14,867 bases of DNA from Bacilli bacterium (GCA_024413875.1 JAKSVY010000038.1:1-14867), one strand, 5' to 3'. Positions 1 to 8,017 are shown, counted from the first letter of the stretch. Notes: generated from the letters alone by a model not told the origin. Numbers and translations: made by a program.

Positions 1-1
1 T

Positions 2-421
2 ACTGATTGGGCTGTTGCTAATGTTGAAAATTCCTGCAACTTATATCATCCAGATTTAGTCTTTACAATGTGGGGAATGAATGATGGATCATGGAGAATT
101 GATGAACAAACATTTACTGATAGATGTGAAACTTTGATTAAATCAATTCAAGCAAATACTGACGCTGATATTTTATTTGCATCAAGTATGCTAGCCAATG
201 CTTTATCTCCACAAAACACTGGCTATGTTGAAAAATACCACCCATATATTGAGAATTATGTTGATGATTATGGAATTGGTTTAGTCGATGTTACTGAATT
301 CTCAAAAGATTTATATCAATTAAAGAGTTCAGTTGAATTATTAAATAATAATATCAATCATCCAAATGATTTTTATGCAAGATGTCTTGCTGATTTGATT
401 TTAAGAGCAATTATTAAGTAA
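2..421 (+). CDS. SGNH/GDSL-family hydrolase, C-terminal part (5' end outside window)
   Basis: The reading frame is open from the window edge, so the ATG at 68 is internal and the gene starts upstream. The visible 139 residues resemble the C-terminal half of an SGNH hydrolase. Block III is seen as FTMWGMNDGS, with Gly25, Asn27 and Asp28 of the visible fragment, and a late His block as NINHPNDF with His120. The usual DxxH acid position before that His is Asn117, and Asp123 lies just after it; similar NHPND endings occur in other members of this group. The nucleophile block lies outside the window. Such enzymes remove acyl groups, often acetyl, from sugars. The stop lies one base before the next ATG, so it is likely co-transcribed and perhaps translationally coupled with the CE2-like gene. 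The export signal cannot be seen. Family assignment is fairly sure; the substrate is unknown. Confidence 0.85.
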   Translation, partial: TDWAVANVENSCNLYHPDLVFTMWGMNDGSWRIDEQTFTDRCETLIKSIQANTDADILFASSMLANALSPQNTGYVEKYHPYIENYVDDYGIGLVDVTEFSKDLYQLKSSVELLNNNINHPNDFYARCLADLILRAIIK

Positions 422-422
422 T

Positions 423-1556
423 ATGAAAAAAAGATATTTGCCTTTAGCATTTATGATTTCCACAGCATTAGTTGCCTGCGGAACAAATGATGGTACCTCA
501 GTAGATACTTCTTCTGTTAAAGAATCCATTGATTACGGAACACCGTCTTTATCAAATGAAAATTACGTTCATATTTTTGGACGTCATGAATTTAAATCTA
601 ATGGTGATTTATACATGTCTTTCACAGGATGTGGAATTGAATTTAAAGTCGATGTTAAAGAAGAAACAAATTCTATTTCAATCTCTTTATCAAATGCATT
701 AAATGGATACGATGAACAATTTTTAGATGTCATTATTGATGGCGAGTTAGTAGAAAGAAGTAGATTAGTGAGCTCCACTACAAATGTGGAAGTTGCTAGT
801 GACTTATCTATCGGAGTTCATTTAATTAGAGTTATTAAAGCCAACGAAGTAAATTCAACTACCGTTACCCTGAAAGACTTAACTCTTGTTGGATGTGACT
901 ATACATTATTAGAAAAAGAATATGAAAAACGCGTTGAGTTCTATGGCGATTCAATTACGTGTGGATATGGTGTTCTTGGAACAACTGCAGAAGGATTTAA
1001 AACTTCTACTGAAGATGCTTATTATGGCTATCCTTATATGACAGCGGATCAACTTGGTTATGACTATTCAGTTGTATCAAGAAGCGGCATTTCTTTAGCG
1101 ATGAATGCGTTTAATTCTGAATACTACTTTAGACATTTATATCCAACCGTTGATGGAATTAATGAATTTGGTGTCGAAGGCTATAAAGTCGATGTTGCTG
1201 TTATTAATTTAGGAACAAATGACAATACAAAATTCAATACATTCGATAGCAATACACAATTAACTAAAGTTGAAGAATTCTATAACCAATACAAGGATTT
1301 AGCCCAAAATATCAAAGATGCTAATCCTGATTGCAAATTTGTCCTCTGCTATAACATGATGACAAACTTTAATGCATATTTAGTTACAGCTTTAGAAGGC
1401 GTTTGTAATTATTTAAACGCTGAATATGATGAGTGTGCTTATATGCAAGAATTCACTATTGATTATGGTGGATCAGATGGCCATCCTGGCAAAACAGCGC
1501 ATGAAAGAAATGCAAATATCTTATCTGAATTTATCGAAGGAATAATGGAAGAATAA
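423..1556 (+). CDS. CE2-like carbohydrate acetylesterase lipoprotein (SGNH hydrolase)
   Basis: This is a 377-residue exported lipoprotein. The signal peptide ends in the lipobox LVAC with Cys19. After a short polar linker, about residues 35-165 form a beta-rich region like the N-terminal jelly-roll of carbohydrate esterase family 2. An SGNH catalytic domain follows. Block I is FYGDSITCGYG (Gly175, Asp176, nucleophile Ser177), block III is LGTNDN (Gly264, Asn266, Asp267), and block V is DGHPGKTAH (Asp352, His354). The GDSITCGYG string and the jelly-roll/SGNH order are typical of CE2, whose known members deacetylate xylan, glucomannan and related glycans at the cell surface. All catalytic residues are present, so activity is likely. 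The gene starts one base after the previous stop with no good Shine-Dalgarno site, suggesting coupled translation. The family is fairly certain; the glycan is not. Confidence 0.88.
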   Translation: MKKRYLPLAFMISTALVACGTNDGTSVDTSSVKESIDYGTPSLSNENYVHIFGRHEFKSNGDLYMSFTGCGIEFKVDVKEETNSISISLSNALNGYDEQFLDVIIDGELVERSRLVSSTTNVEVASDLSIGVHLIRVIKANEVNSTTVTLKDLTLVGCDYTLLEKEYEKRVEFYGDSITCGYGVLGTTAEGFKTSTEDAYYGYPYMTADQLGYDYSVVSRSGISLAMNAFNSEYYFRHLYPTVDGINEFGVEGYKVDVAVINLGTNDNTKFNTFDSNTQLTKVEEFYNQYKDLAQNIKDANPDCKFVLCYNMMTNFNAYLVTALEGVCNYLNAEYDECAYMQEFTIDYGGSDGHPGKTAHERNANILSEFIEGIMEE

Positions 1557-1557
1557 A

Positions 1558-2955
1558 ATGAAAACTAAATTTTTATTACCTATTTTGTTATTAAGTGCAT
1601 TATCTGCATGTTCTTCAAACAATAAAGACACAAGCTTGAATAGTAGTGATGATTCAACTTTCACGGGTGAATTTGATGATAATAATGTCATCTTCTCTTC
1701 TGCTGTTATTTCCGATTTACATGTTGGATATAAAGACGCAACCGTCGATAACGAAGAAAGATTTGCCTCTGCTTTAGATTCTTTAAAGAGTTTCCATGAC
1801 GGAGATTTTGATGCTGTTTTATCTTGCGGAGATAATACACAAGGTGGAACTAAAGGTGAAGTAGAAAAAGTAGTTGATATATATAAAACAAAAATGGATA
1901 TTGATAAAACACCATTCGTCTTTTCTCATGGCAATCATGACACATACTGGGCTGGTTGTATGAGTACATTAGAATTCTATGATGCTTATGGAGAAGATAT
2001 TTATAAATATGATTTAGATCAAACACAAGCTAAGTTAGGTAATAGATATATCAAAATTAATGGCATTAATATCATTGCCCTTCAAATGTCTAAATATATG
2101 CCTAATGACAATGTTTTAACTAACCAAACAGAAGAATGGGCAAAAGCAAAATTAGATGAAGCAACAAACGAAAACCCAAATATGCCTGTTATTGTATTAT
2201 GCCATTCACCTGCGAAGGAAACTGTATACGGCTCAAGTTCTTCAGATGATTGTGGCGATTGGGGTGCTTCAGTTCAATTGGGTAACATATTAAAAGATTA
2301 TCCAAACGTAATATTATTCTCTGGTCATACTCATTACGGCATTACAGATGATAGAAATATTAATCAATCAACATTCACATCTATTAATGCCGGTAGTGTA
2401 TGCGATATTGATTTAGATACAAGTTATCCAAATACAACCGAATTAACTAATAGAAGAAGTTATGGTAATGCTTCTATTTTGGAAATTGATAAATATGGCA
2501 ATTCAAGAATTAATAGATATGACATTATAAAGAATAAACAAATCAAGAAATCTTGGATTGTTCCTTCTCCAAAAGAAGATTTATCTCATTTAGAAAAATA
2601 TAATTATGATTATCGCGTAGAAAATAATTCCGAACCTGAATTTCCTGAAAATGGAACATTCATTGTTAAAAAGAGCAGCACAAATACAATTGAGTTAGAA
2701 TTTGATGCTTTTATTGATGATGATATGGTATTCGCTTATGAAATGCGCTTGTTTAATTATGCAAAAGAAGACATAGTTGATGATAATGACTATGCTTTGT
2801 CATATAAAGTTATGGATGATTGGTACAATTACCCAGAAGGCAAAACTGGAAAAGTAAATCTCATAACTAAAACGATCTATTCAACGAATTATACAATTAT
2901 GTTAATCGCAATAGATTCTTTTGAAGGTACTACGGCAATATTCCCAACTGCCTAG
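1558..2955 (+). CDS. Calcineurin-like metallophosphoesterase lipoprotein (copy 1)
   Basis: This is a 465-residue exported lipoprotein with lipobox LSAC and Cys18, then a Ser/Asp/Asn-rich linker. The metallophosphoesterase core is complete: SDLH (Asp53, His55), CGDN (Asp92), HGNHD (Asn126, His127), LCHS (His216) and SGHTH (His257, His259). These are the di-metal ligands and catalytic His of the calcineurin-like family, which hydrolyses phosphomonoesters or phosphodiesters. About residues 340-465 form a beta-rich C-terminal extension, probably a second domain, that is shared with the copy at 8071. The start lies one base after the CE2-like stop, with a GGAAG site at 1547-1551, so the two are in one operon. 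The stop is TAG. The substrate (sugar phosphate, phosphodiester-linked polymer or nucleotide) cannot be told. Lipid anchoring implies action outside the membrane. Confidence 0.93.
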   Translation: MKTKFLLPILLLSALSACSSNNKDTSLNSSDDSTFTGEFDDNNVIFSSAVISDLHVGYKDATVDNEERFASALDSLKSFHDGDFDAVLSCGDNTQGGTKGEVEKVVDIYKTKMDIDKTPFVFSHGNHDTYWAGCMSTLEFYDAYGEDIYKYDLDQTQAKLGNRYIKINGINIIALQMSKYMPNDNVLTNQTEEWAKAKLDEATNENPNMPVIVLCHSPAKETVYGSSSSDDCGDWGASVQLGNILKDYPNVILFSGHTHYGITDDRNINQSTFTSINAGSVCDIDLDTSYPNTTELTNRRSYGNASILEIDKYGNSRINRYDIIKNKQIKKSWIVPSPKEDLSHLEKYNYDYRVENNSEPEFPENGTFIVKKSSTNTIELEFDAFIDDDMVFAYEMRLFNYAKEDIVDDNDYALSYKVMDDWYNYPEGKTGKVNLITKTIYSTNYTIMLIAIDSFEGTTAIFPTA

Positions 2956-2978
2956 TCCATTAAATTTGGTTATTATAC

Positions 2979-2998
2979 TTGTTTAAAAATATAAACAA
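2979..2998. repeat. Inverted repeat overlapping the candidate -35
   Basis: TTGTTTA and TAAACAA form a perfect 7-bp dyad around a 6-base spacer. It covers the proposed -35 hexamer, a usual place for a repressor operator. No known operator consensus was recognised; it does not fit the CcpA cre pattern. Confidence 0.5.
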
Positions 2999-3007
2999 AT
3001 ATATTAA
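2979..3007 (+). promoter_or_regulatory. Candidate promoter of the 823-residue surface protein gene
   Basis: TTGTTT (2979-2984) and TATTAA (3002-3007) are separated by 17 bases, which would put the transcript start near 3014 and give a leader of about 38 nt. A second possible pair is TTGGTT at 2966 with TATAAA at 2990. The region is the only sizeable gap (96 bp) in the first 5.5 kb and directly precedes a large surface-protein gene. AT richness makes chance matches easy, so confidence is moderate. Confidence 0.5.
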
Positions 3008-3014
3008 TATATTT
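2997..3014. repeat. 18-bp perfect palindrome over the candidate -10
   Basis: AAATATATTAATATATTT reads the same on both strands. It overlaps the proposed -10 and abuts the dyad at 2979-2998. It is pure A/T, so it may be chance or an easily melted region rather than an operator. Confidence 0.45.
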
Positions 3015-3021
3015 ATATCAA

Positions 3022-3033
3022 GGTGTTCGCACC
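3022..3033 (+). promoter_or_regulatory. Small leader hairpin next to the ribosome binding site
   Basis: GGTG-TTCG-CACC folds into a 4-bp stem with a UUCG loop. It ends just before the AAGGAAGG ribosome binding site at 3034-3041, which lies 10 bases before the ATG at 3052. It is GC-rich against an A/T leader and could stabilise the 5' end of the mRNA or tune ribosome access. The closing pair is G-C rather than the extra-stable C-G form. Confidence 0.4.
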
Positions 3034-3051
3034 AAGGAAGGAAATACTATA

Positions 3052-5523
3052 ATGAAGAAAACCTTATTAATGTTTTCATCTCTTGCAGTGGTTGCAATCG
3101 GTGTTGCTGCATTAGCTAAATCGCCAGTATCAGCTAAAGCAGATTATACAAACCCAGATTACACAAATATTCCTGCATTAAGAGAGGTGAGTTCTGATTC
3201 TTACATCACACCAATTTGGTCATCACAAGTAGGTGCTAGAAGAATCGATGAAAAGAAAGTCCTTGTCCATGATTTAGGTGGTTGGGGATATCGTGCTCAA
3301 TTACCAGGAAGAAAGATCGATATTGCATCTTTCCACATCAAGCTCGACTTAGAAGGAATGAGCAACAACAATGCTTTGATGTTAATCTTTGGTAGTGCAG
3401 CAGGATCATATGCAACTGAACCTACTAAAATGTTGACAATGGATATTGTTAAAGCACAAAACTCTAACAACTTATATCAAACAACAGTTTCAACAACAGT
3501 CCACAACACATCTATCGCATCATATACTGATGGTCAAAAATGGGCTGATGATGCTAACTACACTGGTGTTCAAGCAGAAGCTGAAAACAACAAAGTTGAA
3601 ATCACTGTTAAAAAGGACAACACAGTAACTTCTACAATCACTGTTAACGGCGTTGCAACAACAGTTCAAAACTCTGAACTTTATGAAAAGTGCGTCGATG
3701 GTACTCAAGCATATTTCGCATTAGGTTTTGTTAACCAAAATTATGGTGAACAAACTTATATCGTTGAAGAATTAGGCGATGATAGCGATAAGTTATACAT
3801 GTCTGCTGCTGGTGATTTCGGCAAAGTTAAAACAGCAATCTCTTCTTTAAAAGCTGTTGATTTTGAAACAGCTTCTATGGAAGATGTTCTCGCTGCTAAA
3901 GCAACATTCGAAAATATGCCATATAGCAAATTATATAGCTATGATAAAAACTTCTTCAAAGCTGATTATGATGCATTAAAAACAGTTATCGACGAAGCTG
4001 TTGCACACTATGGTGCTTCTGTTAACTTACAATTATTAGAACAAAAAGTTGCTGCTCTTGAAGCATTAGATGGTCAAATGACAACAACTGAAAAAATCGA
4101 CCAAGCATTAGCTCTTAAAAATGAAGCAAGCGACATTATCATTGAATTAACTGGTCAATCAATGAGCGCTGCTCAAACAACTACATATAATGGTTTAGTA
4201 TCACGTTATGAAGCTGTAACTGCTAAGATCGTTCCAGCAATTAAAGCTTTATATGAAGAAAAATTATCTGCATACGAAACAGCAGTTAATACTCCATTTG
4301 CTAATGGTAGTGAATATCTTGCTGCTAACAATTTAAAAGCTGCTATTCCTACAGGTTATAACCAATACTTATCTGATTCTGAAGTTGAAGCATTTGCAGC
4401 AAGAATTAATGCAGCAAATACTAAAGCTCAAGCACAAGTTAGAATTACACATGATAACTGGCTTCAAGGTGCTGGTGCTGACATCGTCAAGAGAAGTGAT
4501 GATACAATTGACCTCGTTTCTCATGGTGGATATGAAGGCGAAGCTGCAAGAACATCTGGTATGTACTTAAAAGAAACAGTTTCTGTTCGTGACTTCGAAA
4601 TGGTCTTCTCTATTGATAGAGTTTCTGCAACAACTGGTTCATGGGTATCAATTGGTGTCATGGAAAAACCTGCTCCATTTATTAACGCTGAAGACTCATC
4701 AGTACAAAATAACAAAGGTATCTTCTTCTTAATTAATAGAGTTAACTCACAAACATTAGGTGTCCAAGCATTCATTATGACAATGACATGTAATAGACTC
4801 TATGATGCTCCATTAACACAACACTTAGAAATCCCAATGGCAACTGAATTAAAGTTAAGCTTTAAAGAAGTTAACAAAACAATTGCTGGTGTTTCTGGAA
4901 CATATTTTGAAATGAAATTCAATAATACAGGATTTGATCAAGAAACAATCTCTGTTAATAAAATTAAAACAGCATTAGAAACAAGAGAAGGTCACTTAAA
5001 TATCTTATCTAGTGGTACTTCATTATCTGATCCTGCAATCATCCATGTTAAATCAATTAACGGCTTTGCTCCTTTAGCTCCAAGCGTTAAGAAAACAATT
5101 GAAGTTGCTGCTCCAACTTCTACAGATACAGAAAAAGAATTTGAAGAAGGCAAAACAAGCGGTACAGTTGTATTCAACCTCGATACACATAACGAATCAT
5201 TAAAGAGCGTTACAGTTAATGGTGAAAAATTAGCATCAACAAATTACTCATATGCTAATAACAAACTCACATTAAAGAATGCATATTTAAAGACATTAGC
5301 TGCTGGTGATTACACAGTTATCGCTACAACTGATGGTGGTTCTGTAACTTGGACATTACACGTTATTGGACAAGGTGGTCCAACTGATGATAGCCAAGGT
5401 GGTAACGAAGAACAACCAACAAAGAAAGGTTGTGGTGGTTCAATTGTTGCTGCAAGTGCAATTCTTTCTGTTATCTCATTAGCAGGTATTGCATTCGCTT
5501 CTTTCAAAAAGAAAGAACAATAG
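3052..5523 (+). CDS. Large surface protein: two lectin-like regions, helical stalk, X2-like domain, GCGGS/TM tail
   Basis: This is an 823-residue exported protein. The signal peptide ends near SAKA/D (about residue 30). About residues 40-245 are a beta-rich, lectin-like region. Residues 255-460 are Ala/Glu/Lys-rich helices, probably a stalk. Residues 469-680 are a second beta-sandwich-like region. Residues 696-772 resemble a carbohydrate-binding X2/Ig-like module (pattern LKSVTVNG...NNKLTLKNAYLKTL...GDYT). A Gly/Asp/Glu/Pro linker then leads to KKGCGGS (Cys794), a hydrophobic segment at about 797-817 and the charged end KKKEQ. No catalytic motif was seen, so an adhesin or glycan-binding scaffold role is inferred. 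The layout suggests the lectin parts are held away from a membrane-inserted tail. It follows the first metallophosphoesterase, as the related protein at 9654 follows the second. It has its own candidate promoter and a good ribosome binding site, and ends with TAG. Confidence 0.8.
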   Translation: MKKTLLMFSSLAVVAIGVAALAKSPVSAKADYTNPDYTNIPALREVSSDSYITPIWSSQVGARRIDEKKVLVHDLGGWGYRAQLPGRKIDIASFHIKLDLEGMSNNNALMLIFGSAAGSYATEPTKMLTMDIVKAQNSNNLYQTTVSTTVHNTSIASYTDGQKWADDANYTGVQAEAENNKVEITVKKDNTVTSTITVNGVATTVQNSELYEKCVDGTQAYFALGFVNQNYGEQTYIVEELGDDSDKLYMSAAGDFGKVKTAISSLKAVDFETASMEDVLAAKATFENMPYSKLYSYDKNFFKADYDALKTVIDEAVAHYGASVNLQLLEQKVAALEALDGQMTTTEKIDQALALKNEASDIIIELTGQSMSAAQTTTYNGLVSRYEAVTAKIVPAIKALYEEKLSAYETAVNTPFANGSEYLAANNLKAAIPTGYNQYLSDSEVEAFAARINAANTKAQAQVRITHDNWLQGAGADIVKRSDDTIDLVSHGGYEGEAARTSGMYLKETVSVRDFEMVFSIDRVSATTGSWVSIGVMEKPAPFINAEDSSVQNNKGIFFLINRVNSQTLGVQAFIMTMTCNRLYDAPLTQHLEIPMATELKLSFKEVNKTIAGVSGTYFEMKFNNTGFDQETISVNKIKTALETREGHLNILSSGTSLSDPAIIHVKSINGFAPLAPSVKKTIEVAAPTSTDTEKEFEEGKTSGTVVFNLDTHNESLKSVTVNGEKLASTNYSYANNKLTLKNAYLKTLAAGDYTVIATTDGGSVTWTLHVIGQGGPTDDSQGGNEEQPTKKGCGGSIVAASAILSVISLAGIAFASFKKKEQ

Positions 5524-5539
5524 TTTAAAGATATAGCTT

Positions 5540-5562
5540 AGAGGGGAGAAATCCCCTCTTTG
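5540..5562 (+). terminator. Stem-loop between surface protein genes, weak U-tract
   Basis: AGAGGGGA - GAAA - TCCCCTCT is a perfect 8-bp stem (5540-5547 with 5552-5559) with a GNRA-type loop, 17 bases after the TAG. The following TTTGCATAT is a poor U-tract, so termination is probably partial. It may instead protect the upstream mRNA 3' end and lower expression of the genes after it. Its 3' arm ends at the base before a TTG codon at 5560, which therefore makes an unlikely start. Confidence 0.7.
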
Positions 5563-5574
5563 CATATAGAAAAC

Positions 5575-5578
5575 GAGG
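5575..5578 (+). promoter_or_regulatory. Ribosome binding site fixing the start at 5584
   Basis: GAGG lies 5 bases before ATG 5584. An in-frame TTG at 5560 would extend the protein by 8 residues, but it directly abuts the 3' arm of the stem-loop and has no Shine-Dalgarno site in front. Starting at 5584 also gives the normal signal-peptide beginning MNKKLLF. Confidence 0.75.
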
Positions 5579-5583
5579 CAATT

Positions 5584-6801
5584 ATGAATAAAAAATTATT
5601 ATTTTCCGCTTCAGGAATTTCGTTATTGATTGCAGGAGCATTAGCTGTTCAAGCTAATCAAAACTTTGCAATAGCAAAAGCTGAAACCTCTTCTTTAACA
5701 TTGTCTGCTTCAAATTTTGAAAGAAGCAATGGTGCACCTGGTAGAGTTGTTTCTGAAGATATTACTAACGGTGTACAAATTAATGGTTTGCATTCTTATA
5801 AAGCTGAAATGGCTTCCATTAACAAAATTAGAATGGATGGTTTCTACTTTGAATTTGGTATGCCGACATATCGTGAAGATGGTGCTGTTGGTTTCTATTT
5901 TTCACAAATAAATAATGATTATCACCAAGAAAATCATATGATTTCACTTTGGGGTGAAAGATATATTTCAGGTCAAACAAGAGTTTACGTTGCTAACGGC
6001 TTAAATATTGCCGATCCTGATTATTCTCCAACATGTTATACAGGAAGTGATTTTACAGAAGCAGGATTTGGTGTTGCTGATTCTTGCTATTGTGAACCTG
6101 CAGCTAGCCATTATGGAGCAGGAACTCCAGAAATTCACGGCTATCTCTTTATGAGAGAAGATGAAAGTACCTGGTCATTAAGAGTATGTGAATTGGATGG
6201 CACTTCATGGGTTAAAGGTGCAAACTGCAATGCAGGTAACGATTCATTAACAGGCAAATTTGTTTCTAAAGTATTCTTAAAGAACAGTGATGTGACTTAT
6301 GTTGATGAATCATTAAGAGGATACTTACACATTGTTGCAGCAGGTACACCATATGATGGTAATGATGATTATCAAGCAGTTGCTAAAAATGCAATGCATT
6401 ATGATACACCTACTGATGAAGTTGCTAAAAAGTATTTAGATGGAATGGATTGCGATGCAACTGGCATCAATGCTCCAGTTAAAAACGCAGCTTATGACCA
6501 AGCAGTCAGCATGTATGGAGAATTGCCTTCATATAGACAAAATGAATTAAAAGCTGCTGCTATTAATGCCACTAATGAATATGGCGATGATAAAGTTCAA
6601 GAATTTGGTTATAGATATGCTTATTTGGTCGCAAAATACGGTGATTCATATGACTTTATGAACATCGGAAGCCAACTTAGTTCAACAAATAAAAATATTT
6701 TTGGACATAATAGTTCAACATTAATTATTACAATTACTTCTTTAACAACAATTACTTTCTTAGCAGGAGCAATTACTCTAAAGAAGAAAAGACATAATTA
6801 A
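5584..6801 (+). CDS. Lectin-like surface protein with C-terminal helical module and membrane tail (paralogue A)
   Basis: This 405-residue exported protein has a signal peptide cleaved near AKA/E (after residue 33). About residues 35-275 are a beta-rich lectin-like domain. The motif ITNGVQIN (60-67) and the later DGFYFEF, GAVGFYFSQ, TCYTGSDF and YLHIVA strings align in order with the N-terminal domain of the protein at 9654. The domain has a Cys-rich patch (ADSCYCEP) that the other copies lack. Residues 280-365 are a helical region (KKYLDGMDCDATG... then YRYAYLVAKYG) matching the tail of the next gene product. Residues 379-400 are a membrane segment followed by KKKRHN. No enzyme motif is visible, so a cell-surface glycan-binding role is inferred. 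It lies downstream of a partial terminator and 26 bases before the next gene, so the two are probably co-transcribed. Confidence 0.8.
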   Translation: MNKKLLFSASGISLLIAGALAVQANQNFAIAKAETSSLTLSASNFERSNGAPGRVVSEDITNGVQINGLHSYKAEMASINKIRMDGFYFEFGMPTYREDGAVGFYFSQINNDYHQENHMISLWGERYISGQTRVYVANGLNIADPDYSPTCYTGSDFTEAGFGVADSCYCEPAASHYGAGTPEIHGYLFMREDESTWSLRVCELDGTSWVKGANCNAGNDSLTGKFVSKVFLKNSDVTYVDESLRGYLHIVAAGTPYDGNDDYQAVAKNAMHYDTPTDEVAKKYLDGMDCDATGINAPVKNAAYDQAVSMYGELPSYRQNELKAAAINATNEYGDDKVQEFGYRYAYLVAKYGDSYDFMNIGSQLSSTNKNIFGHNSSTLIITITSLTTITFLAGAITLKKKRHN

Positions 6802-6827
6802 AAATAATTAAATTATAGGAGAAAACA

Positions 6828-8003
6828 ATGAAAAAAAGATTATTTGGAATTGCAGCATTAGCTTGTGCTGCATTTGCCGCTACAGCAGCACTTCATCAAA
6901 CTGTAGTTGCTGCTAAAGCAGAAGAAGCATCTTTATGGGCCGTAGACCAAGCTGCAGGTGCAGTTGTTACAAATATTGAAAACGGTATTCGTATCTCAAA
7001 TGGCATCAACGGTGTTTATAAAAGAGTATATCGTACAGAAAAAGTCCATGTTGACGGATTAGAATTTGATTATCACATGGAAGGTCTTCCAAAAGGATAT
7101 ACAGGAGGATATCAAACCTGTTTAGGTTTCTATTTCCATGGTGGTGAAGCTAACGATTGGTTCAGTGAAACTCAATCTGCATCATTTGCATGGTGGGCAT
7201 CAGCACAATGGTCTGCTCAATTAAGAATGTTTACAAGCGGCGGTGCAGGCTTAAATGGTGATGGCGGCAATGAAGCATATAAATTACCAGATACATCTTC
7301 ATCAGCTGGTTGGTCTGGAAATACATGCTTGATTTGCCAAACTGTTGAAAGTGGTACTTATGATATTCATGTCAAATTTGAAGCAGAAGGTACATCTTGG
7401 ACTAAAGTAACAATGTCTCTTCCAACATCAACAGTTACTTCTCCATATAACAAATCAGGTTCTAATGTATTCGCATACGTTCAAAATAGTAGTTTTGATT
7501 TAGATGCTAGCGGCAATTCATATATGTCAGTATTTGGCTATGCTGAATATCCAGTTGGTGAAAATCAATTCCCACACGCTATTGAATTTACAAATTATGC
7601 TATTGACCATGAAAAAGAAGCTACTGCATGGGCTAATGCATTTATGAGTGGAACAGATGCATCATGCGCTCTTGCTGAAAGTGAAAGACAAGCTTCTTTA
7701 GCTTCTAAATGGGCTGATTTAAAAGCTCAATATGATGCTTTATCAACATCAGCAAAGAATGTTGTTAAAGTTGCATCTTCAAATGAAGCTGGTACTACCC
7801 TTGAACAAGCAATGGCTAGATATACACAATTAGTTCAAAAATATGCTTTAGAAGATTTTGCTGGCGTTGTTACTTCTTCAAACAGCAACTTTTCATTGAT
7901 GAATAGAAATAATGTAACTATTAGTTTTGTTGCAATTGCAGCAATCTTAACAGTTGGCGGTGTTTCATTTGTTACAATTAGAAAAAAGAAAGAAAGTAAA
8001 TAA
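6828..8003 (+). CDS. Lectin-like surface protein with C-terminal helical module and membrane tail (paralogue B)
   Basis: This 391-residue protein has a ribosome binding site AGGAG at 6817-6821, 6 bases before the ATG. The signal peptide is cleaved near AKA/E (after residue 31); Cys13 in its core is too early and poorly placed for a lipobox. About residues 35-258 are a beta-rich, Trp-rich lectin-like domain beginning with the family motif NIENGIRIS (49-57) and VDGLEFDY...LGFYFHG. Residues 262-345 carry the shared helical module: AWANAFMSGTDASC, then LKAQYDALSTSAKNV and a late ARYTQLVQKYALEDF. A membrane segment at about 363-384 and RKKKESK end the protein. The tail pairs with that of the gene before, suggesting a common way of attachment. 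A role in binding surface or host glycans is inferred. An intrinsic terminator follows the TAA. Confidence 0.8.
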   Translation: MKKRLFGIAALACAAFAATAALHQTVVAAKAEEASLWAVDQAAGAVVTNIENGIRISNGINGVYKRVYRTEKVHVDGLEFDYHMEGLPKGYTGGYQTCLGFYFHGGEANDWFSETQSASFAWWASAQWSAQLRMFTSGGAGLNGDGGNEAYKLPDTSSSAGWSGNTCLICQTVESGTYDIHVKFEAEGTSWTKVTMSLPTSTVTSPYNKSGSNVFAYVQNSSFDLDASGNSYMSVFGYAEYPVGENQFPHAIEFTNYAIDHEKEATAWANAFMSGTDASCALAESERQASLASKWADLKAQYDALSTSAKNVVKVASSNEAGTTLEQAMARYTQLVQKYALEDFAGVVTSSNSNFSLMNRNNVTISFVAIAAILTVGGVSFVTIRKKKESK

Positions 8004-8017
8004 TTTACTTTAATTAT

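Noticed and set aside
5310..5507. Reverse-strand open frame opposite the C-terminal end of the 823-residue protein
   Set aside because: A shadow of the Gly/Ala-rich coding strand; no ribosome binding site or recognisable protein.
3052..5523. LPxTG sortase signal on the large surface protein
   Set aside because: No LPxTG-like motif precedes the terminal membrane segment; the sequence there is KKGCGGS.
5560..5583. TTG start extending paralogue A by 8 residues
   Set aside because: It directly abuts the 3' arm of a stem-loop and lacks a ribosome site; ATG 5584 has GAGG at proper distance and gives a normal signal peptide.
6828..6870. Lipobox in the signal peptide of paralogue B (Cys13)
   Set aside because: The Cys is too close to the N-terminus, its -3 residue does not fit, and a better signal peptidase I site (AKA) follows.
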